Positions 57,508-64,000 of a stretch of 64,000 bases of DNA are shown one piece after another; within the stretch, counting starts at the first letter, position 1; each line of letters opens with the position of its first letter. Where the stretch lies: contig NZ_FXTO01000006.1 of NCBI RefSeq assembly GCF_900182725.1, positions 1 through 64,000 of the forward strand, read 5' to 3'. The translations under genes and the position numbers were made by a program. The notes beneath the pieces were generated by a model, which was given only the letters and a program-made list of their open reading frames with translations, did no database searches and had not been told where the DNA came from. The stretch comes from Thalassovita litoralis. GTDB lineage: Bacteria > Pseudomonadota > Alphaproteobacteria > Rhodobacterales > Rhodobacteraceae.

Positions 57508-57952
57508 CGCGTGCCTGTCTGCTCAGGTGGAACGGATCGCGCGGGCTGTTCGCGCGTTTCTGGAACCGCGTTGGGTGGAATGGCACCAGCGCGAGGGCGA
57601 CCCCGCCCCGCGCACGATCAGCCAAGGCACCTGTGGCCGGTCCAGCCTGTTTTTGCGCGATGTGCTGCGGGCCGAAGGGCTGATGGCGGAATTCGTGGCA
57701 GGCACACCGGGCCAACCGGGCGCTGCGGATCAGGGATTCCGGTGTGGTGGCGAATGGTGCGGCCATGCGTGGGTGGAATGTGGCGATTGGATTGTGGATG
57801 TCACTGCCGATCAATTCGGCGATGATCCGGTGATCGTGACATTCATCGGGGACCGGCGCTACCGTCCCGGCGTGGATGGCAGCGAACCGCAATATCTGGA
57901 GCGCCGCGCAAGGGTGGCGCGGGATTTGATGGCGAATGGAAGGCCCAAATGA
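57500..57952 (+). CDS. small transglutaminase-like (papain-fold) protein
   Basis: 150 residues; its start overlaps the aldehyde dehydrogenase gene by eight bases. The order Cys45 (SQGTCGRSSLFLRDVL), His89 (CGHAWVE) and Asp100 (WIVDVTADQFG) has the pattern and spacing of a transglutaminase/arylamine N-acetyltransferase-type catalytic triad. No signal peptide, so cytoplasmic. I do not recognise a named family. Within this operon an amidase, transamidase or acyl-transfer role on the pathway substrate is conceivable. Confidence 0.65.
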   Translation: MADACLSAQVERIARAVRAFLEPRWVEWHQREGDPAPRTISQGTCGRSSLFLRDVLRAEGLMAEFVAGTPGQPGAADQGFRCGGEWCGHAWVECGDWIVDVTADQFGDDPVIVTFIGDRRYRPGVDGSEPQYLERRARVARDLMANGRPK

Positions 57953-57967
57953 AAGAGGGAGTGGAAC

Positions 57968-58708
57968 ATGCGACTTGAGGGGAAACGGGCGATTGTGACG
58001 GGCGGCGCCAGCGGGTTTGGCGCGGGGATCGTGCGCAAATTCGCAGCCGAAGGCGCAACGGTCATGGTGGCTGATCTGAACGGCGATCTTGCCGCACAGG
58101 TGGCCGCCGAAGTGGGCGGCGTGGCGCAGGTGGTGGACGTGTCCAGCGCGGCCAGCGTGACCGCAATGGCCGAAGCCGTCAGCAGCCAGTGGGGCGGTGT
58201 GGACATCATCGTGAATAACGCAGGCGTGACCCATTTGCCGAAACCGATGGAAACGGTCACGGACGAAGAGTTCGACCGCGTGTTCAACGTGAATTGCAAA
58301 TCGGTTTACCTGATGGCACGGACCTTCAATCCGATGATGATTGCCGCCGGAAAAGGGGCGGTGTTGAACGTGGCCTCGACCGCGGGGCTAAGCCCGCGTC
58401 CGAACCTGAATTGGTACAACGCCTCTAAGGGCTGGATGATTACGGCGACGAAAACGATGGCGGTGGAACTGGCCCCCAAAGGTATCCGCGTGAATGCGCT
58501 GTGTCCGGTGGCAGGCGAAACGCCCCTGTTGGCGTCTTTCATGGGCGAAGACACCCCGGAAATGCGGGCGAAGTTCCTGTCCACCATTCCGATTGGCCGT
58601 TTTTCCACCCCCGAGGACATGGGTAACGCCGCCTGTTTCCTGTGCAGCGACGAGGCCGGGATGGTCACGGGCGTGGCGATGGAAGTGGACGGCGGTCGCT
58701 GTATCTGA
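57968..58708 (+). CDS. SDR-family oxidoreductase (FabG-like)
   Basis: 246 residues. Cofactor motif TGGASGFGAGIV (11-22), Asp36 at the end of strand 2 (NAD preference), NNAGVTHLPKP, and catalytic Tyr150/Lys154 in WYNASKG. C-terminal TGVAMEVDGGRCI. ATG 57968 follows AAAGAGGGAGTGGAAC. In the operon with the aldehyde dehydrogenase it may oxidise the alcohol that gives the aldehyde. Confidence 0.9.
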   Translation: MRLEGKRAIVTGGASGFGAGIVRKFAAEGATVMVADLNGDLAAQVAAEVGGVAQVVDVSSAASVTAMAEAVSSQWGGVDIIVNNAGVTHLPKPMETVTDEEFDRVFNVNCKSVYLMARTFNPMMIAAGKGAVLNVASTAGLSPRPNLNWYNASKGWMITATKTMAVELAPKGIRVNALCPVAGETPLLASFMGEDTPEMRAKFLSTIPIGRFSTPEDMGNAACFLCSDEAGMVTGVAMEVDGGRCI

Positions 58709-58717
58709 GCCGGTCCA

Positions 58718-59458
58718 ATGGACGCGGAAATCATTGCCATCGTCGGCATCGGCTTTGTGTTGGGCGGCATTCTGAAAGGCGCCACTGGCGTTGGGGCACC
58801 GCTGATCGCGGTGCCTTTGCTGGCGGCTTATGTGGATGTCCGGTTTGCCATCGTGATCTTTTCGATCCCTAATCTGGTGCCGAATATCTGGCAGGTCTGG
58901 GCCTATCGGAAAACCCTGCTGCCCGCGAAATTCATTGCGGGTTTCGTGCTCTCGGGCATGTTGGGCGGGGCTTTGGGAACCTGGGTTCTGGCCAATGTGC
59001 ATACCGACGCGCTGGTGTTCGGGGTGGTGGCGTTGGTGTTCCTGTATATCGGTTTGCGCCTGTCGCGCCCGCATTGGGTGCTGCCTTATGATCGCGCGGT
59101 GGTGCTGGCCCCGCTGACCGGGTTCACGGCCGGGGTGTTGCAGACAGCGGCGGGATTATCCGCGCCGGTGTCGATCACATTTCTGAACGCGATGCGGTTA
59201 AGGCGGGAAACCTTCATGCCCACGGCCTCGGCGTTTTTTGTGGGGCTGGGGCTGGTACAGGTGCCGTTGCTGGTGGCCTATGGCATGCTGGACGGGCCAC
59301 ATGCGGCGCTGTCTGCATCGGCCCTGATCCCGTTGGTGGCAGGGATGCCGATTGGCGCGTGGCTGGGGCGGAGGCTGTCGCAAGCGGCGTTCGACAAGAT
59401 CATTCTGGGCGTGCTGACGGTGCTGGCGCTGCGGCTGATCTGGGGCGCTGTCACCTGA
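58718..59458 (+). CDS. TSUP-family transporter (sulfite exporter TauE/SafE family)
   Basis: 246 residues with about eight membrane helices and the internal duplication typical of the family; GFVLGGILKGATGVGAPLIAVP (first half, shown in part) and TGFTAGVLQTAAGLSAPVSI (second half) are the repeated motifs. Members export sulfite, sulfoacetate or other organic anions. It follows the SDR gene by nine bases, and is the last gene of the operon. This suggests export of an acidic end product, with sulfite one option. Confidence 0.88.
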   Translation: MDAEIIAIVGIGFVLGGILKGATGVGAPLIAVPLLAAYVDVRFAIVIFSIPNLVPNIWQVWAYRKTLLPAKFIAGFVLSGMLGGALGTWVLANVHTDALVFGVVALVFLYIGLRLSRPHWVLPYDRAVVLAPLTGFTAGVLQTAAGLSAPVSITFLNAMRLRRETFMPTASAFFVGLGLVQVPLLVAYGMLDGPHAALSASALIPLVAGMPIGAWLGRRLSQAAFDKIILGVLTVLALRLIWGAVT

Positions 59459-59470
59459 TCCTGTGCAGCA

Positions 59471-59548
59471 GGGGGCGCTGCCCCCTCGATTGAAAATCTT
59501 TGATTTCCAATCTTCACCCCCGGGATATTTTTGCCAAGAAAGAACAGG
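59471..59548 (+). repeat. dispersed intergenic repeat, copy 3, with two hairpins
   Basis: Stem GGGGGC/GCCCCC (59471-59476, 59480-59485), then GATTGAAAATC (59488-59498) with GATTTCCAATC (59502-59512), one mismatch, then the core CGGGATATTTTTGCCAAGAA (59521-59540). Same architecture as 62478-62557. It follows the TSUP gene and may act as its terminator. Confidence 0.6.
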
Positions 59549-59604
59549 CGTTTGCGTGGTTTTTGGCTGGGGTTTTGGGCGTAAAAGGTACGGGTTTGTA
59601 CTGA

Positions 59605-59634
59605 TTGACAGCTTGTCGGCGTGATCTCTAGCAT
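59605..59634 (+). promoter_or_regulatory. probable promoter of second branched-chain-type transporter
   Basis: TTGACA at 59605-59610 and TAGCAT at 59629-59634, spacing 18, about 47 bases before the binding-protein start. Confidence 0.45.
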
Positions 59635-59680
59635 TAGGGCAGATGATTGAACACATCTGTAAGGATCAGGGAGGATCACC

Positions 59681-60862
59681 GTGAAACGTACTGTTCTGAC
59701 CGGGCTGGTTTCTGCGCTGGCGCTGGTGGCCAGCGGGGCCGTGGCCGAAATTAAGATCGCCCATGTGTATGGCAAAACCGGCCCGCTGGAGGCCTATGCG
59801 AAACAGTCGCATGACGGGCTGATGATGGGGCTGGAATATGCCACTGGCGGCACGATGGAGATCGACGGCGAAAAAATCGTCGTGATCGAGAAAGACACTC
59901 AGATGAAGCCGGACAACGGTAAGGCGTTGCTGGCCGAAGCTTATGGCGATGACGAGGTGGATATTGCCGTCGGGCCAGTGAGTTCGGGTGTGGCGCTGGC
60001 GATGCTGCCGGTGGCCGAAGAATATGAAAAAATTCTGATTGTCGAACCTGCGGTGGCGGATTCGATTACCGGATCAAACTGGAACCGCTATATTTTCCGC
60101 ACCGGGCGTAACAGTTCGCAGGATGCGGTGGCAAATGCGATTGCACTGGCTGGACCGGATGTGAAAATCGCCACGCTGGCGCAGGATTATGCCTTTGGTC
60201 GTGATGGTGTGGCGGCCTTTAAGGAAGCGTTGGAAGGCACCGGCACCGAGGTTGTGACCGAAGAATATGTGCCGACCGACACGACCGATTTCACCGCGGC
60301 GGCTGAGCGGATTTTCAACGCGATGAAAGATGTGGACGGCAAGAAAAAGCTGTTCGTGATCTGGGCCGGTGGCGGCAATCCGATGAGCAAGATTCAGTCG
60401 ATGGACCCGTCGCGGTTTGGTATTGAAATGGCAACCGGCGGCAACATTCTGGCGGCGCTGTCGTCCTATAAGCAATTCCCCGGAATGGAAGGCGCGACCT
60501 ACTATTTCTATGAAAACCCGAAGAATGAAATCAACGACTGGCTGGTAAAAACGCACCAGGAACGCTTTGGCACGCCACCGGATTTCTTTACCGCGGGGGG
60601 TATGGCTGCGGGGCTGGCCGTTGTCGAGGCGATCAAGAAAGCAGGCGGCACCGATACTGACGATCTGATTGCCGCGATGGAAGGCATGGAATGGGATACG
60701 CCCAAGGGCAAGATGATGTTCCGGGCGGAAGACCATCAGGCGCTGCAATCCATGTATCACTTCAAGATCAAGGTCGAGGACGGTGTTGATTGGGCCATTC
60801 CCGAACTGGTCCGTGAACTGAAGATCGAGGATTTGCCGATCCCGATCCGCAACGGCAAATGA
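59681..60862 (+). CDS. branched-chain-type ABC transporter substrate-binding protein (second system)
   Basis: 393 residues, starting with GTG 59681 after GGGAGGATCACC. Signal peptide about 1-22 (MKRTVLTGLVSALALVASGA). Type I periplasmic-binding fold (EIKIAHVYGKTGPLEAYAKQ). The second HAAT-type system of the window; its order (K-G-F-H-M) differs from the first (K-H-M-G-F). Ligand unknown; might serve the preceding catabolic operon. Confidence 0.92.
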   Translation: MKRTVLTGLVSALALVASGAVAEIKIAHVYGKTGPLEAYAKQSHDGLMMGLEYATGGTMEIDGEKIVVIEKDTQMKPDNGKALLAEAYGDDEVDIAVGPVSSGVALAMLPVAEEYEKILIVEPAVADSITGSNWNRYIFRTGRNSSQDAVANAIALAGPDVKIATLAQDYAFGRDGVAAFKEALEGTGTEVVTEEYVPTDTTDFTAAAERIFNAMKDVDGKKKLFVIWAGGGNPMSKIQSMDPSRFGIEMATGGNILAALSSYKQFPGMEGATYYFYENPKNEINDWLVKTHQERFGTPPDFFTAGGMAAGLAVVEAIKKAGGTDTDDLIAAMEGMEWDTPKGKMMFRAEDHQALQSMYHFKIKVEDGVDWAIPELVRELKIEDLPIPIRNGK

Positions 60863-60876
60863 TGTAAGAGATTGCG

Positions 60877-60936
60877 CACCGGGGGCGGCCAGCGGCGCTG
60901 CCCCCGGTGTTATGTTTCTGCGGGGATGTATCCCCG
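60877..60936 (+). other. hairpins between second binding-protein gene and ATPase genes
   Basis: CACCGGGGGC (60877-60886) with GCCCCCGGTG (60900-60909), a perfect 10-bp stem, then CGGGGA (60921-60926) with TCCCCG (60931-60936). The second stem is followed by GCAAGACGAAC, a degenerate form of the dispersed repeat core. Likely stabiliser or partial terminator. Confidence 0.6.
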
Positions 60937-60966
60937 GCAAGACGAACTTCCTTTAGGATTGATGTT

Positions 60967-61731
60967 ATGAGCAGGGTGATACTGCAAACCCACGATCTGA
61001 CCGTGCGCTTTGGCGGGCATGTGGCGGTGGACCATGTAAGCTGTGCCTTTCGGACCGGAGAGCTGACCGCGATTGTGGGGCCGAACGGGGCGGGTAAAAC
61101 GACCTATTTCAACCTGATTTCGGGGCAAATCCCGTCCTCGGAAGGGCGGGTCGAACTGAATGGGCGGGACATCACGCGGGCTTCTGTTTCGGATCGCTGT
61201 GCGCGGGGGATTGGGCGGGCGTTCCAGTTAACCAATCTGTTCCCTGATCTGAGCGTGCTGGAAAACGTGCGGCTGGTCATTCAATCCAAGGCGAAGATGG
61301 GATTCAGCCTGTTTTCGATGGCGGATTCCCATCGGGACGTGACGGACCGTGCCAAGGCCGTGTTGGAAAAGGTAAAGCTGTTTGATCTGCGCGATCAGGT
61401 GGTTTCTGCGTTAAGCCACGGCAATCAGCGCAAGCTGGAAGTGGCGATGCTGATCGCCTTGGACCCGGCGGTTTACATGTTCGATGAACCCACCGCAGGG
61501 ATGAGCGTGGACGAAGCCCCGGTGGTGCTGGATCTGATTGCGGAACTAAAGGCCGAAAAGGACCGCACGATCCTGTTGGTGGAACATAAGATGGACGTGA
61601 TCCGCACCTTGGCGGACCGGATCATCGTATTGCACAACGGTATGCTGGCGGCGGATGGCGATCCGGTGACGGTCATGGCCAGCGATGTGGTGCAAGAGGC
61701 CTATATGGGGAAGGAACTGGAAGATGTCTGA
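60967..61731 (+). CDS. branched-chain-type ABC transporter ATP-binding protein (LivG family, second system)
   Basis: 254 residues from the ATG at 60967; the frame is open 20 codons upstream. Walker A GPNGAGKTT, Walker B VYMFDEPTAGM and the H-loop LLVEHKMDVI are present. The signature region reads LSHGNQRKLEVAM, close to the LivG norm. It overlaps the next ATPase gene by eight bases. Confidence 0.93.
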   Translation: MSRVILQTHDLTVRFGGHVAVDHVSCAFRTGELTAIVGPNGAGKTTYFNLISGQIPSSEGRVELNGRDITRASVSDRCARGIGRAFQLTNLFPDLSVLENVRLVIQSKAKMGFSLFSMADSHRDVTDRAKAVLEKVKLFDLRDQVVSALSHGNQRKLEVAMLIALDPAVYMFDEPTAGMSVDEAPVVLDLIAELKAEKDRTILLVEHKMDVIRTLADRIIVLHNGMLAADGDPVTVMASDVVQEAYMGKELEDV

Positions 61732-62449
61732 TCCGATCCTGAAACTGGAAGGTGTCTATACCGACATCGCGCAATACCACATTCTGCAAGGGGTGGATCT
61801 GGAGGTTCCGCGCGGCGCGGTGACGATGCTGCTGGGGCGCAATGGGGTGGGCAAAACCACAACGCTGCGCACGATCATGGGGCATTGGCGGGCCAAGGCC
61901 GGGCGGGTTTTGCTGGACGGTCAGGATATTGCAGCCCTGCCAACCCCCGCGATTGCACGGTTGGGCGTTGGGTTCGTTCCTGAAAATATGGGGATTTTCA
62001 GCGATCTGACGGTCGAAGAAAACATGGTGCTGGCCGCGGTGTCCGGCCCGATTGATCCGGCGCGGCTGGAGTGGATATTTTCCGCCTTTCCGCCGTTGAA
62101 AACCTTTTGGAAAGGTCACGCCGGAAACCTGTCCGGCGGGCAAAAACAAATGCTGTCCATCGCGCGGGCGATGGTCGAGGAACGGCGCCTGTACCTGATT
62201 GACGAACCGACCAAAGGGTTGGCCCCGGCAATTATCAGCACGATGGCGCGGGCGCTGCGCGAGTTGAAGCAGCAGGGCGCCAGTATCTTGCTGGTCGAAC
62301 AGAATTTCAGCGTGGCCAAGGCGCTGGGGGATCGGTGCGCGGTCATGGATGATGGCCGCGTGGTCTGGAGCGGTGACATGGCGGAACTGGCGCATGATGC
62401 CGGTTTGCAAGAACGCCTGATGGGCCTGAGTATGGAGGCGCATCAATGA
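61724..62449 (+). CDS. branched-chain-type ABC transporter ATP-binding protein (LivF family, second system)
   Basis: 241 residues from the ATG at 61724. Walker A GRNGVGKTTT (with the normal Lys, unlike the LivF at 30946), signature LSGGQKQML, Walker B LYLIDEPTKGL, H-loop LLVEQNFSV. Followed by a 118-base gap with repeat copy 4 before the permease gene. Confidence 0.93.
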   Translation: MSDPILKLEGVYTDIAQYHILQGVDLEVPRGAVTMLLGRNGVGKTTTLRTIMGHWRAKAGRVLLDGQDIAALPTPAIARLGVGFVPENMGIFSDLTVEENMVLAAVSGPIDPARLEWIFSAFPPLKTFWKGHAGNLSGGQKQMLSIARAMVEERRLYLIDEPTKGLAPAIISTMARALRELKQQGASILLVEQNFSVAKALGDRCAVMDDGRVVWSGDMAELAHDAGLQERLMGLSMEAHQ

Positions 62450-62477
62450 GCGCGCAGCTTGTTTTCTGGGCTGGGGA

Positions 62478-62557
62478 AAAATTCCGGTACGGAATTTTGA
62501 ACGGAAAATTTGCAATTTTCCGGGCCTCCGGCGGGAGTATTTTTTGCAAGATGAAAG
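62478..62557 (+). repeat. dispersed intergenic repeat, copy 4, with two hairpins
   Basis: AAAATTCCG/CGGAATTTT (62478-62486, 62490-62498) and CGGAAAATT/AATTTTCCG (62502-62510, 62514-62522), both perfect 9-bp stems with three-base loops, then the core CGGGAGTATTTTTTGCAAGA (62532-62551) and TGAAAG. It lies inside the transporter operon, and its end (AAAGGGG) is close to the permease ribosome binding site. Confidence 0.65.
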
Positions 62558-62567
62558 GGGTGGGCGC

Positions 62568-63599
62568 ATGAGTGCGGCACCGAAACACGCGCCTACGATG
62601 GCAAAAGCCAGTGTGATGGAGCGGCTGGGGCCGTGGTTGCCGATGCTGCTGGTGCCGGTGATCATGGTGCTGGGTCTGTTGGCGATCCCGTCCACGTCGT
62701 CCTGGCTGACGCTGACCGTCAGCGGGTTGGCGATGGGAATGATGATTTTTATCATGGCCAGCGGCATGACCCTGGTTTTCGGCCTGATGGATGTGATCAA
62801 TTTCGGGCATGGGGTGTTTATCTCGGTCGGGGCTTTTGTCGGCGTGTCGGTCTTGCTGGTGTTAAGCGGCATGACGGGTGCCCCCAGTCTGATGTTGAAC
62901 CTGTTGGCGATCTTGTTGGCAATCATCGCGGCGGCGATTGCGACCGGGGCTTTGGGTTGGGCATTTGAACGCGTGATCGTAAAGCCGGTGTATGGCGCGC
63001 ATCTGAAGCAAATCTTGGTGACGATGGGCGGCCTGATCGTGGTCGAACAGTTGATTGTCGTCCTGTGGGGACCAGAAGAGATTTACATCCTGCGGCCTGA
63101 ATCGCTTCAGGGGGCGGTGACATTCGCCGGTGCGGCGTTGGAAAAATACCGTTTGGTTGCTGTGGCTGTGGGTTTGGCGCTGTTTCTGGGGATGCGCTAT
63201 GTGCTGCGGTCTACCAAAATCGGGTTGATTGTCCGGGCCGGGGTGGAAAACGGCGAGATGGTCGAGGCCTTGGGCTATCGGCTGAGGTTGGTGTTCGTGG
63301 GTGTTTTTGTGGCTGGTTCGGCGCTGGCCGGGCTGGGCGGCGTGATGTGGGGGCTGTATCAGGAGGTCATCACCGCCCACATGGGCCAGCAGATGATGAT
63401 CCTGATTTTCATCGTGGTGATTATTGGCGGTTTGGGCAGTGTCGAGGGCTGTTTTATTGGCGCGCTGCTGGTGGGGCTTTTGCAAAATTACATTGCCTTT
63501 ATCGAACCCAAGGCCGCGCTGATTTCAAATATCGCGTTGATGGTGGCCATTCTGATGTGGCGTCCGCAGGGCATGATCCCGGTTGTGAAGGCGAAATAA
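62568..63599 (+). CDS. branched-chain-type ABC transporter permease (LivH family, second system)
   Basis: 343 residues from the ATG at 62568, after AAAGGGGTGGGCGC; about eight membrane helices. FGLMDVINFGHGVFISVGAF and IVVIIGGLGSVEGCFIGALL are LivH motifs; C-terminal MWRPQGMIPVVKAK. A longer N-terminus than the first LivH (about 30 extra residues before the first helix). The next permease starts one base after its stop. Confidence 0.92.
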   Translation: MSAAPKHAPTMAKASVMERLGPWLPMLLVPVIMVLGLLAIPSTSSWLTLTVSGLAMGMMIFIMASGMTLVFGLMDVINFGHGVFISVGAFVGVSVLLVLSGMTGAPSLMLNLLAILLAIIAAAIATGALGWAFERVIVKPVYGAHLKQILVTMGGLIVVEQLIVVLWGPEEIYILRPESLQGAVTFAGAALEKYRLVAVAVGLALFLGMRYVLRSTKIGLIVRAGVENGEMVEALGYRLRLVFVGVFVAGSALAGLGGVMWGLYQEVITAHMGQQMMILIFIVVIIGGLGSVEGCFIGALLVGLLQNYIAFIEPKAALISNIALMVAILMWRPQGMIPVVKAK

Positions 63600-63600
63600 G

Positions 63601-64000
63601 ATGATCGTGAAACTTCTGTCCGGGGATATGCCCCGCTCGAAATTGCTGAGCGCCATCTTGTTGGCGATCCTGATCTGTCTGGCTTTCGCGCCGTTCATTT
63701 TTCCCGGCGTCCGGTCGCTGGATACGGCAGCGCGGATTTGCGTGTTTATCCTGTTGGTGGCGTCATATGACCTGATGCTGGGCTATGGCGGGATTGTCAG
63801 TTTTGCCCATACGATGTTTTTCGGAATGGGGGCTTACGGTGTCGCGCTGGCCTGTACCTATATGGAGCGTGGTTTTGGCGCCTTGATTGTTGGGGCTGGT
63901 GCCGGGGCGCTGCTGGCGGCGGTTGTGGCCTTTTTGATCGGTCTGTTCAGCCTGCGTGTCAGGGCCATTTTTTTCGCAATGATTACGCTGGCGGTGGCCA
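63601..64000 (+). CDS. branched-chain-type ABC transporter permease (LivM family), 3' end beyond the window
   Basis: ATG 63601 (MIVKLLSGDMPRSKLLSAIL); 133 residues are visible before the edge. SYDLMLGYGGIVSFAHTMFF is the LivM signature, followed by FSLRVRAIFFAMITLA. Membrane helices are visible throughout. It completes a K-G-F-H-M transporter. Confidence 0.9.
   Translation, partial: MIVKLLSGDMPRSKLLSAILLAILICLAFAPFIFPGVRSLDTAARICVFILLVASYDLMLGYGGIVSFAHTMFFGMGAYGVALACTYMERGFGALIVGAGAGALLAAVVAFLIGLFSLRVRAIFFAMITLAVA

Overview
The window looks like chromosomal DNA of an alphaproteobacterium of the Rhodobacteraceae (roseobacter/Rhodobacter relatives). The basis is gene content and order: a form II RuBisCO cbb operon in the order F-P-T-G-A-M-E-Z-Y with a divergent cbbR, an exb/tonB operon opened by a small periplasmic protein typical of that family, moderately high GC, and a recurring intergenic motif of the type CGGGAGTATTTTTTGCAAGA. 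The genus cannot be read from the sequence. No rRNA, tRNA or CRISPR array was seen. No gene-free stretch exceeds 300 bases; the longest is 33372-33655.

Layout. 1-5130: tail of an IS5-like element abutting a 5'-truncated FlaA1/CapD sugar-nucleotide enzyme, then gyrB and a solitary sialyltransferase-like (GT29) gene. 5179-9983: a two-component system divergent from an exbB-exbD-exbD-tonB operon whose second ExbD lacks the usual membrane Asp. 10065-12771: a LysR regulator and adenine deaminase. 12922-38076: a large acyl-CoA catabolism region. It holds a FadB/FadJ-like multifunctional enzyme, two pairs of acyl-CoA dehydrogenases, a ten-gene minus-strand operon (dehydrogenases, SDRs, MaoC hydratase, thiolase, histidine phosphatase, APH-like kinase, thioesterase, reductase), a divergent branched-chain-type ABC transporter, two acyl-CoA ligases, a quinone-oxidoreductase-like gene and a frameshifted IclR regulator. 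A 21-bp motif recurs in front of three of its minus-strand transcription units. 38167-48937: cbbR and the cbb operon, which carries an unrecognised 52-residue reading frame between cbbG and cbbA and stem-loops around cbbM. 49129-59458: a PAS-LuxR regulator divergent from an M20 hydrolase, dipeptide-type ABC transporter, aldehyde dehydrogenase, transglutaminase-like protein, SDR and TSUP exporter, which reads as an uptake-and-degradation unit for an amide-like compound. 59681-64000: a second branched-chain-type ABC transporter, cut off by the window edge.

Together the genes describe a metabolically flexible marine or aquatic type of bacterium. It imports small organic acids and peptides through ABC systems, activates and beta-oxidises acyl-CoAs, and can fix CO2 by a form II Calvin cycle. 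The most interesting points are the kinase/phosphatase/ACAD module (similar in logic to the levulinate lva pathway), the shared operator-like motif next to a broken IclR gene, the Asp-to-Asn ExbD, the hidden small cbb reading frame, and a hairpin after every substrate-binding-protein gene.
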